57,638 nt of DNA from an uncultured Bacteroidales bacterium (GTDB lineage: Bacteria; Bacteroidota; Bacteroidia; Bacteroidales; UBA932), in NCBI GenBank assembly GCA_934691625.1, contig CAKUTA010000014.1, positions 1 through 57,638 on the forward strand. The letters are read 5' to 3'. Positions 34,951 to 43,646 of this stretch are shown in pieces (the first letter of the stretch is position 1; each line of letters begins with the position of its first letter). The notes beneath the pieces were generated by a model. The model saw only the letters and a program-made list of their open reading frames with translations, was not told the origin of the DNA and did not search any database. A program made the position numbers and the translations under genes.

Positions 34951-37026
34951 TTATCTGTTTGGCTGCTGATCTATATATTTGCTCTTGGAAACTTCACCTG
35001 AAGGAATAGCAAAATAGTAATCGACGACATTGTAACCGAAGGTCTTCATAGAAACCCACTGATAGCTTTCATCGAAGAAGTATTTACCTGTCTCAGAGCT
35101 GTAGAATGGATACAGGCCCTTGAAACGGAACTGGGTTCCACTGCTGAATTCCTTGGAATTTCTCTTCTCACCCCAGAAACCATCCCTGTTATTCTCGTCA
35201 AGAACTCGCCAGCGTCTGAGATCCCATTTGGTCTTGTGCTCGAAAGCAAGCTCCTTGCGACGTTCCTTGCGGACAATATCCCGGGAATCTGTGTCTGCTG
35301 TAAGATTTCCTGAAAGAAGCGTTGCGCCAGCTCTCTCTCGGATATCGTTGATAGCGGAGGTCGCGATTTCCAGCATGTTGTCTCCCTCAACAGGAGAAGA
35401 AACCCCTGCAATCGAAAGTTCTACTGCAGATTCTGCGACAGCAAGAAGTACGTCTGCATACCTCATAAGGATGAACGGCTGGTCAGACTTGCCCTCTCCG
35501 ATATTTTCCGCAGCAAGATTCTCATCCAGATATTTCCTCAGATAAAGCCCCGTAAGGTTGCCTTCGCCATTGCTGTAGAACGGGCCATTTTCTCCTGCAG
35601 CATTCATTGATTTGCCGTCAATCTTGACAATCTCCTGGTTTGTGCCGGAATTAGGGCTTAGATATAACTTCTTGGCAGCACCATTTGAACCGGTATAAAT
35701 ATCCAGATGCTGATATTTGGTATTCGCCCCGGAATAAGAATAGTCATTGAGCAGAGGCTTGATAGGAGCCGGACCGGTATAGACTCCAGCACGGATCTCG
35801 ATTTCCCTTTTCTTAAACACATCCCCAGGGAAAATCACATAAGACCGGAGACGTGGCTCAGCATTGGCAAAGAGATCCATCGGTGAATCATAAAGAAGGT
35901 AGTTTCCTGAAGCATTATTAATTCCATCCGTAACTCTAATGGTATAGCCATCATCATATCTGTCAAATCCATCAAAAAGTTCAATAAAATCAAGTGACGG
36001 ACATGAACCGGAGCAGAGAGGAGCCCGGAATATAAATGGAGAGCAATATGCGTCAAGACCATGAGTTACGGTTGGATATTCATACTTCTTCACAAGGATG
36101 TTCTCTGGACTTGTAAGGTCTTTCCACATAGCCACCATATTCTTGTACTGTGCTTCTTTGTCACCCCTTGCCCAAGACTTCTTGTAAAGAGAATATTTAC
36201 CGGCTTTCATGACTTCCCTTGCAGCTTTATATGCTTCTGAGAACCATCTTTTCGAGCAATCCTGCCACTCGTCTTCAGCGAATCCTATAACTCGGACACC
36301 GGTCTTCTCACCTATACCGGTAAGGCGCCCTGACACCGTCTCATTATACTTGGCCACAGAACCGGCATATAGCATAGCCTCAGCCTTGAATGCGAGAGCC
36401 GCATATTTATTAGCAGTGCCATCAAAAGTCGGATTGACCGGAAGTAGTTCTGCAGCCTGGTCGAAATCAGCAAGCACCTGCTCCCATGTTTCACGTTCAG
36501 AAGCACGAGGAAGATCAATCTTGGATTCCTCACCAGGATAATCAATTTCTGATGTGACCAGCGGAACACCTCCGAATCTGCATGCCATCTTGTAGAAGAC
36601 ATAGGCCCTTACGAAATAGGCTTGACCGAGGAACTCGTTATATGTAACTTCAGGATAGTTCCCGCTATATGAAGGAAGTGCCGAGATAAGGTGATTTGCA
36701 TTTCTCAAGAGTTCGAATGCACGTGACCAGTATGGTGTATCCTCTCCTGTAAAAGACGTGCAGACGCCATCACGGTCAAGAGCCTCACCTGTACCCTCAA
36801 TCCCAAGGCTGGCAAGCCATCCGTTCCAATTGATACCCCACTGAGCCATATATTTGAAGTCCTCCCAAGGCATCTTACTGTAAAGCGTTGCCATATAAAT
36901 TGACATACCGGCCTGATTTGAAAGGAGGTCATCGTCTGTGACAGTATTCTTCGGAGGGAGATCCATCTCTGTGCATGACATCACTCCCATAAGAACAGCA
37001 GTCATATATAATAATATCTTTTTCAT
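34951..37026 (-). CDS. susD: SusD/RagB-family nutrient-uptake lipoprotein
   Basis: SusD-like proteins form the lid over the SusC barrel and bind the glycan. The 691-residue product has a lipoprotein signal (MKKILLYMTAVLMGVMSC), then TEMDLPPKNTVTDDDLLSNQAG, and the TPR-containing SusD fold: FLGQAYFVRAYVFYKMACRFGGVP, later FILMRYADVLLAVAESAVEL and the family-typical C-terminal segment RDIVRKERRKELAFEHKTKWDLRRW (given here in parts). It starts 20 bases after susC. Its length is above the average of about 550 residues owing to insertions in the middle. Confidence 0.95.
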   Translation of the reverse strand: MKKILLYMTAVLMGVMSCTEMDLPPKNTVTDDDLLSNQAGMSIYMATLYSKMPWEDFKYMAQWGINWNGWLASLGIEGTGEALDRDGVCTSFTGEDTPYWSRAFELLRNANHLISALPSYSGNYPEVTYNEFLGQAYFVRAYVFYKMACRFGGVPLVTSEIDYPGEESKIDLPRASERETWEQVLADFDQAAELLPVNPTFDGTANKYAALAFKAEAMLYAGSVAKYNETVSGRLTGIGEKTGVRVIGFAEDEWQDCSKRWFSEAYKAAREVMKAGKYSLYKKSWARGDKEAQYKNMVAMWKDLTSPENILVKKYEYPTVTHGLDAYCSPFIFRAPLCSGSCPSLDFIELFDGFDRYDDGYTIRVTDGINNASGNYLLYDSPMDLFANAEPRLRSYVIFPGDVFKKREIEIRAGVYTGPAPIKPLLNDYSYSGANTKYQHLDIYTGSNGAAKKLYLSPNSGTNQEIVKIDGKSMNAAGENGPFYSNGEGNLTGLYLRKYLDENLAAENIGEGKSDQPFILMRYADVLLAVAESAVELSIAGVSSPVEGDNMLEIATSAINDIRERAGATLLSGNLTADTDSRDIVRKERRKELAFEHKTKWDLRRWRVLDENNRDGFWGEKRNSKEFSSGTQFRFKGLYPFYSSETGKYFFDESYQWVSMKTFGYNVVDYYFAIPSGEVSKSKYIDQQPNR

Positions 37027-37046
37027 ACTCTTATTCTGTTTAATCA

Positions 37047-40000
37047 TTAGAATGAAAGATTGAGACCGAATGTGTAAGTCTTGTTCAAAGGGTACATACG
37101 GCCGAGGTCGCTGTCCGGATGTTCAGGATCCACAAACTTGACCTTTGTAAATGTCAATGGATTATAAGCATTGAAGAACACTCTGAGATTCAGGCTCTTT
37201 GCCCAGTTGATTGTCGGGAAAGTATAACCGAGTTCTATGCTCTTCAGACGAAGATATGCGGTACTTACCCTGTTGAAGGATGAGTTTTCTGAAGGATAGT
37301 GTCCTGTATAGCCATAATAGCCCGATATCCAGTCAGTCTGTGGAGAGTATGGATCCGCTGAAGGATCTGAAGGATGCCATCTGTCAAGATACTGCTTCAA
37401 TGTACCGCCGCCATTTGATCCCCAGATGGAGTAGAGAGGCTCCTTATAAGCCATTGAACCGAGGGCTGACCCCTGGAAGAGAATGCTCAAGTCAATACCT
37501 TTCCATCCGAAGTCAAATGCAAGAGAGTAGTTCATCCAAGGGGTCTGGTCAAAAGCGTATGGGTGCTCGTCAAGGTCATTGATCTCACCATCTCCATTCC
37601 AGTCCTCATATTTGTAATCCCCAGGAAGGGTGCTGCTTTCATGATATATTCCATAAGACCAGATGTCTTCCCAGCTGGTAAACCTCCCGTCACCTGTATA
37701 TCCGAACTGAACGCCCTGATAACGGTTGTTCATATTGTCATGACGCCATCTGTCATAGGAGTTGCCATAACCACCATTCTCAACGTATGTGAGATACTTC
37801 TGCCTGGTTACAGCAGCGATTCCTGTGATGCCATAAGTAAACTCTCCGATATGATTCTTGTGCGTGAGCTGAAGTTCAAGTCCCATATGGCTGTCACTGT
37901 TCACATTTTCCTTGGAAGGAGAGGCTCCTATAATCGTCGGGACATCAGAGCTTCTCTGCCCGAAAAGTCCTGTCCGTTTACGATGGAAGTAATCGAATGA
38001 AATGCCGAGCATACCGTTCCATGCTTCAAAGTCCACTCCGACATTGAATGTCTTGGAGGTGTACCAAGTAATGTTGGTATTAGGAAGCGGCTGGTTATTG
38101 ACACCAAATACGAATGACCCGTTAAGCATATATCCAGGAGCGTACTGGTTAAAGTAACCATTTTCCGCATTACCCGAGGTTGCAGGATAGATATAACCTG
38201 TAACCCACTCATAATTGAGACCGCTGTCATCTCCAAGTTCTCCGTAGCTGGCACGGATTTTCAATTGGTTGATGAAGTTCAATGCCGCACAGTTTTTGAA
38301 AAACGGCTCACGCGACACGCGCCATCCGGCAGAAACCGAAGGGAAAAATCCCCACTGATGTCCTGTGGCGAATTTCGAAGATCCATCATAACGGAACTGA
38401 GCCTCAAACAGATATCTGTCATCATAAGAATAATTCAGCCTGCCGATCAGCGCCTCATATCCAAGCTCATAGAATTGACCTGAAGATGCATCCATACCTA
38501 CCACCTGATTATCGCTTGACAGAGCGGTAAAATAAGGGGAGCCAAAAGCCAGGTCTCCATAAGCGAAATAGTTGCTTCCGCGACGTTTCTGCACTTCCCA
38601 GCCGAGAGTTGCCCCAACATCATGCTTGCCAGCGAACTTTCTATTATAATTGAGAAGAACCTGGGAAAGTGTCTGCCACTTGCTGTAGCTATCCTTGCGA
38701 AGGTTATTAGGTGAACTGTCGGCAAAGAGCTTCTGCTCGTAATCGCCGGTAACCTTGTTCTGCGCATAAAGGTAATATTCCTTACGGAACGCCTCATTAT
38801 CATCCTGACGATAGTCATAACTGAACATTCCCTTGATTTTCAACCCTTCCAGAGGTTTCCAAGCTGTTCCGAAATCGTATTCAACAGATGGAGAGACTGT
38901 AATGTTCTTCTGTTCGTATGTCCTGTATCCTGAAATGTCGGATGTCATCATCGCAACAGTATTCTGCTCCAGGTCAAGGCCTTCATAGTTAAGCATAGTA
39001 TTCTCCGGATCCGCATACGCAGGATAGAGAACTCCCTGTTTCCAATAGTTTCGGATAATATCAACAGAACTCGTATATGGCGTATGTCTCTTGTCCTGAA
39101 GCCCGGAAATGTTCATATTGAATTTCAAGCCCTTGACGATTTCAGCAGTAAGGTTCGCCCTGAAGTTATACTTGCTGTAATTCAGATCTCTTGACTTAAA
39201 GAAACCTTCCTGATAAATATATCCCATTGACACATAATACTGTATTTTTTCAGAGCCACCACTGATGCTGATATCATGCTGAGTCTGTGGAGCTGTATTG
39301 GCAATGACCAGGCTATTCCAGTCCGTCTCGCGTCTCGTACCATTTCTGAATGCCTCGAAAGCCTCTTCTCCATAAACAATATTTCCACCGGTCAAGGAGT
39401 TCATTGACTTCTCATTGTAGATGGTCATTGCATCGAATGCGTTCATCAGTTCAGGCATCTTGGAAGGTGTCTGGATAGTGTATGAACCATTGTATGACAC
39501 TTTGGACTTCCCGGCCTGACCATGCTTGGTGGAAACCAGAATGACGCCATTCGCACCTCTAACACCATAGATGGCAGCCGATGCATCTTTCAGAACAGAC
39601 ACATTTTCGATATCCTCTGGTGTAAGCCTCTGAAAATCGGAAACAGTACGAGGTACTCCGTCAATGACGACAAGCGGGGAACCCAGACCTCTGATATCCA
39701 TGTTTGCGCTATATGTCCCAGGCTCGGCGCTTGTCTGCCACACTCGTACCCCTGGAACTCGTCCAGTCAGCATATTTTGAGGGTTCTCTGTCTTTGTCTT
39801 CATCAACTCACCTGAATTTATCCCGGCAACAGCTCCTGTCAATGAGCCTCGTTTCTGGGTACCATAACCAACTACGACTACACTTTCGAGAAAGTTGGAA
39901 TCATCTGAAAGCACAACGTTGATGACAGTCCGTCCGTTCACATCTACTTCCTGCGAGGTCATGCCTATGCAGGAGAATTCCAGAATTGCATTTGAAGGAA

Positions 40001-40199
40001 CAGAGACCGTGTACTTGCCGTCAAGGTCAGTAGCTACCCCTACAGTCGCCCCCTTCTGCATGACATTAGCTCCGATTACCGGAGCTCCGGAACCATCCTT
40101 GACAGTTCCGGATACAGAAATCGTATTCTGTGCGTATGACAGCACCCCAGCCCACAAGAGGCATAGCGTTGTCAGAAATGTAGAAAATACGCTTTTCAT
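37047..40199 (-). CDS. susC: SusC/RagA-family TonB-dependent transporter
   Basis: The 1050-residue outer-membrane barrel imports glycan fragments using TonB energy and pairs with SusD. Order: signal peptide (MKSVFSTFLTTLCLLWAGVL), a CarboxypepD_reg-like domain (SVSGTVKDGSGAPVIGANVM), the plug domain with VVVGYGTQKRGSLTGAVAGI (the usual SusC signature) and PSKHGQAGKSK-like strands (STKHGQAGKSKVSYNGSY), and a long barrel ending in TYTFGLNLSF with a terminal Phe. The start at 40199 is chosen over 40259 because the signal peptide begins there. It lies 19 bases after the GH76 gene. Confidence 0.96.
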   Translation of the reverse strand: MKSVFSTFLTTLCLLWAGVLSYAQNTISVSGTVKDGSGAPVIGANVMQKGATVGVATDLDGKYTVSVPSNAILEFSCIGMTSQEVDVNGRTVINVVLSDDSNFLESVVVVGYGTQKRGSLTGAVAGINSGELMKTKTENPQNMLTGRVPGVRVWQTSAEPGTYSANMDIRGLGSPLVVIDGVPRTVSDFQRLTPEDIENVSVLKDASAAIYGVRGANGVILVSTKHGQAGKSKVSYNGSYTIQTPSKMPELMNAFDAMTIYNEKSMNSLTGGNIVYGEEAFEAFRNGTRRETDWNSLVIANTAPQTQHDISISGGSEKIQYYVSMGYIYQEGFFKSRDLNYSKYNFRANLTAEIVKGLKFNMNISGLQDKRHTPYTSSVDIIRNYWKQGVLYPAYADPENTMLNYEGLDLEQNTVAMMTSDISGYRTYEQKNITVSPSVEYDFGTAWKPLEGLKIKGMFSYDYRQDDNEAFRKEYYLYAQNKVTGDYEQKLFADSSPNNLRKDSYSKWQTLSQVLLNYNRKFAGKHDVGATLGWEVQKRRGSNYFAYGDLAFGSPYFTALSSDNQVVGMDASSGQFYELGYEALIGRLNYSYDDRYLFEAQFRYDGSSKFATGHQWGFFPSVSAGWRVSREPFFKNCAALNFINQLKIRASYGELGDDSGLNYEWVTGYIYPATSGNAENGYFNQYAPGYMLNGSFVFGVNNQPLPNTNITWYTSKTFNVGVDFEAWNGMLGISFDYFHRKRTGLFGQRSSDVPTIIGASPSKENVNSDSHMGLELQLTHKNHIGEFTYGITGIAAVTRQKYLTYVENGGYGNSYDRWRHDNMNNRYQGVQFGYTGDGRFTSWEDIWSYGIYHESSTLPGDYKYEDWNGDGEINDLDEHPYAFDQTPWMNYSLAFDFGWKGIDLSILFQGSALGSMAYKEPLYSIWGSNGGGTLKQYLDRWHPSDPSADPYSPQTDWISGYYGYTGHYPSENSSFNRVSTAYLRLKSIELGYTFPTINWAKSLNLRVFFNAYNPLTFTKVKFVDPEHPDSDLGRMYPLNKTYTFGLNLSF

Positions 40200-40218
40200 A
40201 TTATTGTTTATTAAGTGG

Positions 40219-41667
40219 TTATCTTCCTTTTCCAAACTGATATCCTGCAAGTAACGCATATTCGGCAGCTCTTGCGAAAGTGAACATCAGATTTACATTG
40301 TTTTTGCTCTTGTCCGAATTCCAGCCAGCCAGAAGGCTCACCGGAAGAGTATTGTTTTCCAAGAATTTATTCCACGCATAATCCAGACAATCCTGATATG
40401 ACTGCACGCAGACATCCGCACCATTGAAATATTCTGCCGACGAGATATATCCACGAAGAAGCACATCATTAAACCAAGGATTATTTCCTGTCACACTATA
40501 AGTATAGTAACCAGGAACTGTTGCACCAAATTTAGCGAAATACTTAAAACTCTTGTCAGTAAGTTCTTTCGTATAAGCGAGATAGTCATCCCTGGATGTC
40601 GCACCATAAAGATCAGCCACGCCGGAAAGCATTGTTCCGCTGTTATACGAGTATGCAGGGCCTACCTTGTCATAAAGCGCTGTATTCTTGCGATATTCTA
40701 TGCCGTTCACCGTCTCATATTCAGGCTGACCGCCGCCGGTTCTGTAGCCCCCCATGAAGTCATCATAGACACCATCACTTCTGAGCAGCAGGCTTTTCTG
40801 CCAATCATAGATCTTTATTGCCATCTCCAGATAGTAGTCTGCTTTTTCTGATGTCTTCCTGGCTCTGGAATTATCTGCATTGACCACGCCATAGGTGATT
40901 TTATCTGATTTGCCTTTATAGATTTCATGAAGCCATACCAGAGGTGTAATCATTGGACTGTTGCTGCACGCATGCTTGGTGACATATCCAGGTCCCCAAG
41001 TGATGCCCCCGTTTTCTTTTCCCGAAGAATTCAAAGTGCAGTCCCATCCATCGAGCACATATGCAGTAAGATATTCAGCGCGTTCAAGATAGTCTGGTTC
41101 ACCTGTCGCACGCCAAGCATTGATCAGTTCACGGACAATCCACATCTGGTCATCATATACATTTTCGATACCTGCTACTGCAGCTGTGCCGGGAGAAGAG
41201 GCACGGTGAACTCCATAAGGAGACCACGTAGCTGTCCCAGTATAAGATGTAAGTTCGAATGTGCCTTTATAGTAATCAAGTCCGGCATAAAGTTTCGTCA
41301 GCAAAGACTTGAACGTATCGTACTTACTATCATATATGGTACTGTTTCCGGCATTTCTGAAGACTTTCATTGTATTCATCGCTGCCGTGACAGCTTCAAT
41401 AGAAGACGTATATTCCCAAACGCTTACAAGATTGTCTGACGGCTTGGAAGTAAACGGGTTATATGTCATGCTCAATGCGGCTGTACCATCCTTGGAATAA
41501 TGTTTAGCGGCATTCTCTATCAGAATCACAGCTCGCTCAAGATTCCTCTCGGAGACTTTAATCTTATCATCTTTATTCTCATCTGTGCCAGAACCTTCAG
41601 GAGACTTGCTGCATGCTGAACAACAAGTCACCATCAAGGCCATAAACACCACAATCACTTTTCTCAT
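40219..41667 (-). CDS. GH76 endo-alpha-1,6-mannanase, lipoprotein
   Basis: GH76 enzymes cut the alpha-1,6-mannan backbone, such as that of yeast cell-wall mannan. The 482-residue product has a lipoprotein signal (MRKVIVVFMALMVTCCSAC) and an (alpha/alpha)6 barrel. The paired catalytic aspartates Asp172-Asp173 sit in VYDDQMWIVRELINAW, as in the family (nucleophile and acid/base). GGITWGPGYVTKHACSNSPM and SYNSGTMLSGVADLYG are further family motifs. It lies just upstream of susC. The surface location and placement fit an enzyme that makes oligosaccharides for SusC/D import. Confidence 0.9.
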   Translation of the reverse strand: MRKVIVVFMALMVTCCSACSKSPEGSGTDENKDDKIKVSERNLERAVILIENAAKHYSKDGTAALSMTYNPFTSKPSDNLVSVWEYTSSIEAVTAAMNTMKVFRNAGNSTIYDSKYDTFKSLLTKLYAGLDYYKGTFELTSYTGTATWSPYGVHRASSPGTAAVAGIENVYDDQMWIVRELINAWRATGEPDYLERAEYLTAYVLDGWDCTLNSSGKENGGITWGPGYVTKHACSNSPMITPLVWLHEIYKGKSDKITYGVVNADNSRARKTSEKADYYLEMAIKIYDWQKSLLLRSDGVYDDFMGGYRTGGGQPEYETVNGIEYRKNTALYDKVGPAYSYNSGTMLSGVADLYGATSRDDYLAYTKELTDKSFKYFAKFGATVPGYYTYSVTGNNPWFNDVLLRGYISSAEYFNGADVCVQSYQDCLDYAWNKFLENNTLPVSLLAGWNSDKSKNNVNLMFTFARAAEYALLAGYQFGKGR

Positions 41668-41672
41668 ATCAA

Positions 41673-43514
41673 TTACTCAAAATCAATTCCATACATAACG
41701 AGCTTCTGCTCTCCCCCCTGGCCTGGTACTTCACCCTTGTAAACACCTATGGCGATAGTAACATTCTGTCCCTTGAATGCAGAAAGGTCATACTCGAACG
41801 TAGCATATTCATTCTCCGAACCGGCACCGCCCTTTTCATGGATAAACTGCCAGCAGCCATTTCCACCTTCAACTGCAGAAGCAGAAGCAGCATTATTCTT
41901 TACAGGTGCAAGATGGATAACCTCGCCATCGTCTTTAACCGCAGTCACCTTGAATGTAGTAGGCGTATCAGCGCTGAAATTCCTTGTAATGAATTTCATA
42001 TAGTCATTCGCATCTGTAATTGAAAACTTAGAATAGAAATAAGAGCATGGCGTATCATAATTCTTAGCCACACCGTCAGGAGTCTTGATTACGAATCCCT
42101 CTCCTGCGAATGGCTCAACATCCTTATTGACGTATGTAAAGCCCCAGTTTGCAGCTATATGATTGGTTCTGTTCCATACCTGATATCCAGGATGGTCTTT
42201 CTGAGCTCCAATAGGAAGACCACGGAAAGATTTCTTTTCGTTAGGAGAAAGTGATCTTATATTCTCTATAGTCATGTGCCATCCTGGAAGGCCATTGATT
42301 TCTGTCCCAGGTATATACTCGTCATTGTTCACCTGCTCCTTCGCAAATGTCATGTGGCGTATAGGAAGCTGATGCCAATAATCTCCAGTCTTTGCCCTAT
42401 ATACACCGACAGCAAGGATAACTTCCTTCCCAACATATTCACTGAGGTCGAAAGCATATTCCGAATAGCTGTCGCTTCCGTGAGCACGGTTCTCCCCAAC
42501 CTTCACAGCAGCAGGGTCAGCCGAATTCAGGTCAACCACCTGTACACCGAACTGGAACGGGTCAGAAGCTGAAGTATTGTGGGTACGTACATACAATGTC
42601 ATTATCTTGTTGTCTGCCGTAATAAGCTTCTTACCATATGTAAATGTATTGAAATGTTCCAGATCCGCTGGTTTCTTCCTGTCTTCATCATCATTGATAA
42701 TACGCAGACAGCATCCTTCATTCTGGTATTCATAGTTACCCACATAAGTAAGAGTTCCCATGAAAGAGCAGCTCCAGTCCACGCGACCGCCGCCGTTGCC
42801 TTTACCGCCACGATAATCATTGGTGTACCACCAGTCGGCATCCATAAGATCAGTCTTGGTAAGGCCAGGAAGGATTTCCTTGCCTCCAAGAGTCACGTCT
42901 GGAATCCGGCAGATGCCATCTATAAACATATCCGTGGAGATTTCTTTGGTTACTGAGCCATAATCCGTCTTTGAGACAGTCAATGTATATCCTTTAAGAA
43001 TCAGGCCGTCAAACTTGTAAACGCCATCGGCTCCAGTTGTGATATCAGCACCATTACCTATACTGACAACAGCACAGGAAAGAGGTGCATCACCGTTCTG
43101 AGCATCCAGCACTTTACCTTCAATGACTGCGGATGCAAACTCCATGACAGGATTCAGCACAGCCTTGCTGTCCTCAAATGCTGAAGCCGAAAGAGTAATT
43201 CCTACTGAAGCATAGCCATCTTTCTCGAAAGTGACAAGACGCGACGTCATAGGGATGTCAGACAATTTGAATGTTCCATCAGAGGCCGTGGTAACTGTGG
43301 CCTCCACTTCCCTTTTAGCATCAGTCGTAAGCAACGTAACCTTTACATCTGCAAGTCTTGAATACTGTGCATCTGTCACATAACCTTCGACCGTGCCTTT
43401 TGCAAAATTCGCATCAGTGCCGCTGTTCTCTTCCTCGCATGAAGCGGAGGTGAACGCAGAGCCGCAGATGACAGAAAAGAGCGTCATAGCTCTCAAAATT
43501 TGATTTAGTTTCAT
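41673..43514 (-). CDS. Surface glycan-binding-like lipoprotein with two duplicated beta-sandwich modules
   Basis: The 613-residue protein has a signal with lipobox-like SASCEE, two CarboxypepD_reg-like domains (about residues 40-120 and 125-205; TVEGYVTDAQYSRLADVKV and VIEGKVLDAQNGDAPLS) and two similar C-terminal modules (about 225-400 and 445-613). Repeat landmarks are EYAFDLSEYVGKEVILAVGV and TFEYDLSAFKGQNVTIAIGV. The modules look like jelly-roll carbohydrate-binding domains. It is the first gene of the PUL and is separated from GH76 by five bases. A role as a surface glycan-binding protein is inferred from position and modules. Confidence 0.75.
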   Translation of the reverse strand: MKLNQILRAMTLFSVICGSAFTSASCEEENSGTDANFAKGTVEGYVTDAQYSRLADVKVTLLTTDAKREVEATVTTASDGTFKLSDIPMTSRLVTFEKDGYASVGITLSASAFEDSKAVLNPVMEFASAVIEGKVLDAQNGDAPLSCAVVSIGNGADITTGADGVYKFDGLILKGYTLTVSKTDYGSVTKEISTDMFIDGICRIPDVTLGGKEILPGLTKTDLMDADWWYTNDYRGGKGNGGGRVDWSCSFMGTLTYVGNYEYQNEGCCLRIINDDEDRKKPADLEHFNTFTYGKKLITADNKIMTLYVRTHNTSASDPFQFGVQVVDLNSADPAAVKVGENRAHGSDSYSEYAFDLSEYVGKEVILAVGVYRAKTGDYWHQLPIRHMTFAKEQVNNDEYIPGTEINGLPGWHMTIENIRSLSPNEKKSFRGLPIGAQKDHPGYQVWNRTNHIAANWGFTYVNKDVEPFAGEGFVIKTPDGVAKNYDTPCSYFYSKFSITDANDYMKFITRNFSADTPTTFKVTAVKDDGEVIHLAPVKNNAASASAVEGGNGCWQFIHEKGGAGSENEYATFEYDLSAFKGQNVTIAIGVYKGEVPGQGGEQKLVMYGIDFE

Positions 43515-43546
43515 ACGGTTATTGATTTGTGTTTAAAAACGGTTTG

Positions 43547-43554
43547 CAAATTAA
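43547..43554 (-). promoter_or_regulatory. Candidate -7 element of the PUL promoter
   Basis: Minus-strand TTAATTTG is one mismatch from TAnnTTTG, with no TTG at -33. A start near 43540 would give a leader of about 27 bases. Lack of a -33 element fits a promoter that needs an activator. Confidence 0.45.
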
Positions 43555-43575
43555 ACGGGCGGTGATTAAGATTTA

Positions 43576-43593
43576 GGTTAAAAAAGGGTTAAA
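43576..43593. promoter_or_regulatory. Direct heptamer repeats GGTTAAA-N4-GGTTAAA
   Basis: GGTTAAA occurs at 43576-43582 and 43587-43593, an 11-bp pitch, one turn of DNA. SARP activators such as ActII-ORF4 are known to bind heptamer direct repeats with this spacing. The repeats lie at about -35 to -52 relative to the candidate PUL promoter. This fits the AfsR/SARP-like regulator encoded next door, but binding is inferred. Confidence 0.6.
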
Positions 43594-43619
43594 TTATAAG
43601 AAAAATGCATAATTTAACC
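43587..43619. promoter_or_regulatory. Perfect 11-bp inverted repeat (candidate operator)
   Basis: GGTTAAATTAT (43587-43597) and ATAATTTAACC (43609-43619) are perfect reverse complements with an 11-base spacer. The left half is also the second direct heptamer. The right half abuts the -7 element of the regulator gene, a location suited to autoregulation. Confidence 0.65.
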
Positions 43620-43620
43620 G

Positions 43621-43628
43621 TAAATTTG
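43621..43628 (+). promoter_or_regulatory. -7 element of the regulator gene promoter
   Basis: TAAATTTG is an exact match to TAnnTTTG, with no TTG at -33; the inverted repeat occupies that place. The start would be about 12 bases before the ATG at 43647. Confidence 0.6.
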
Positions 43629-43646
43629 TAAAAACGAATAGAACCT

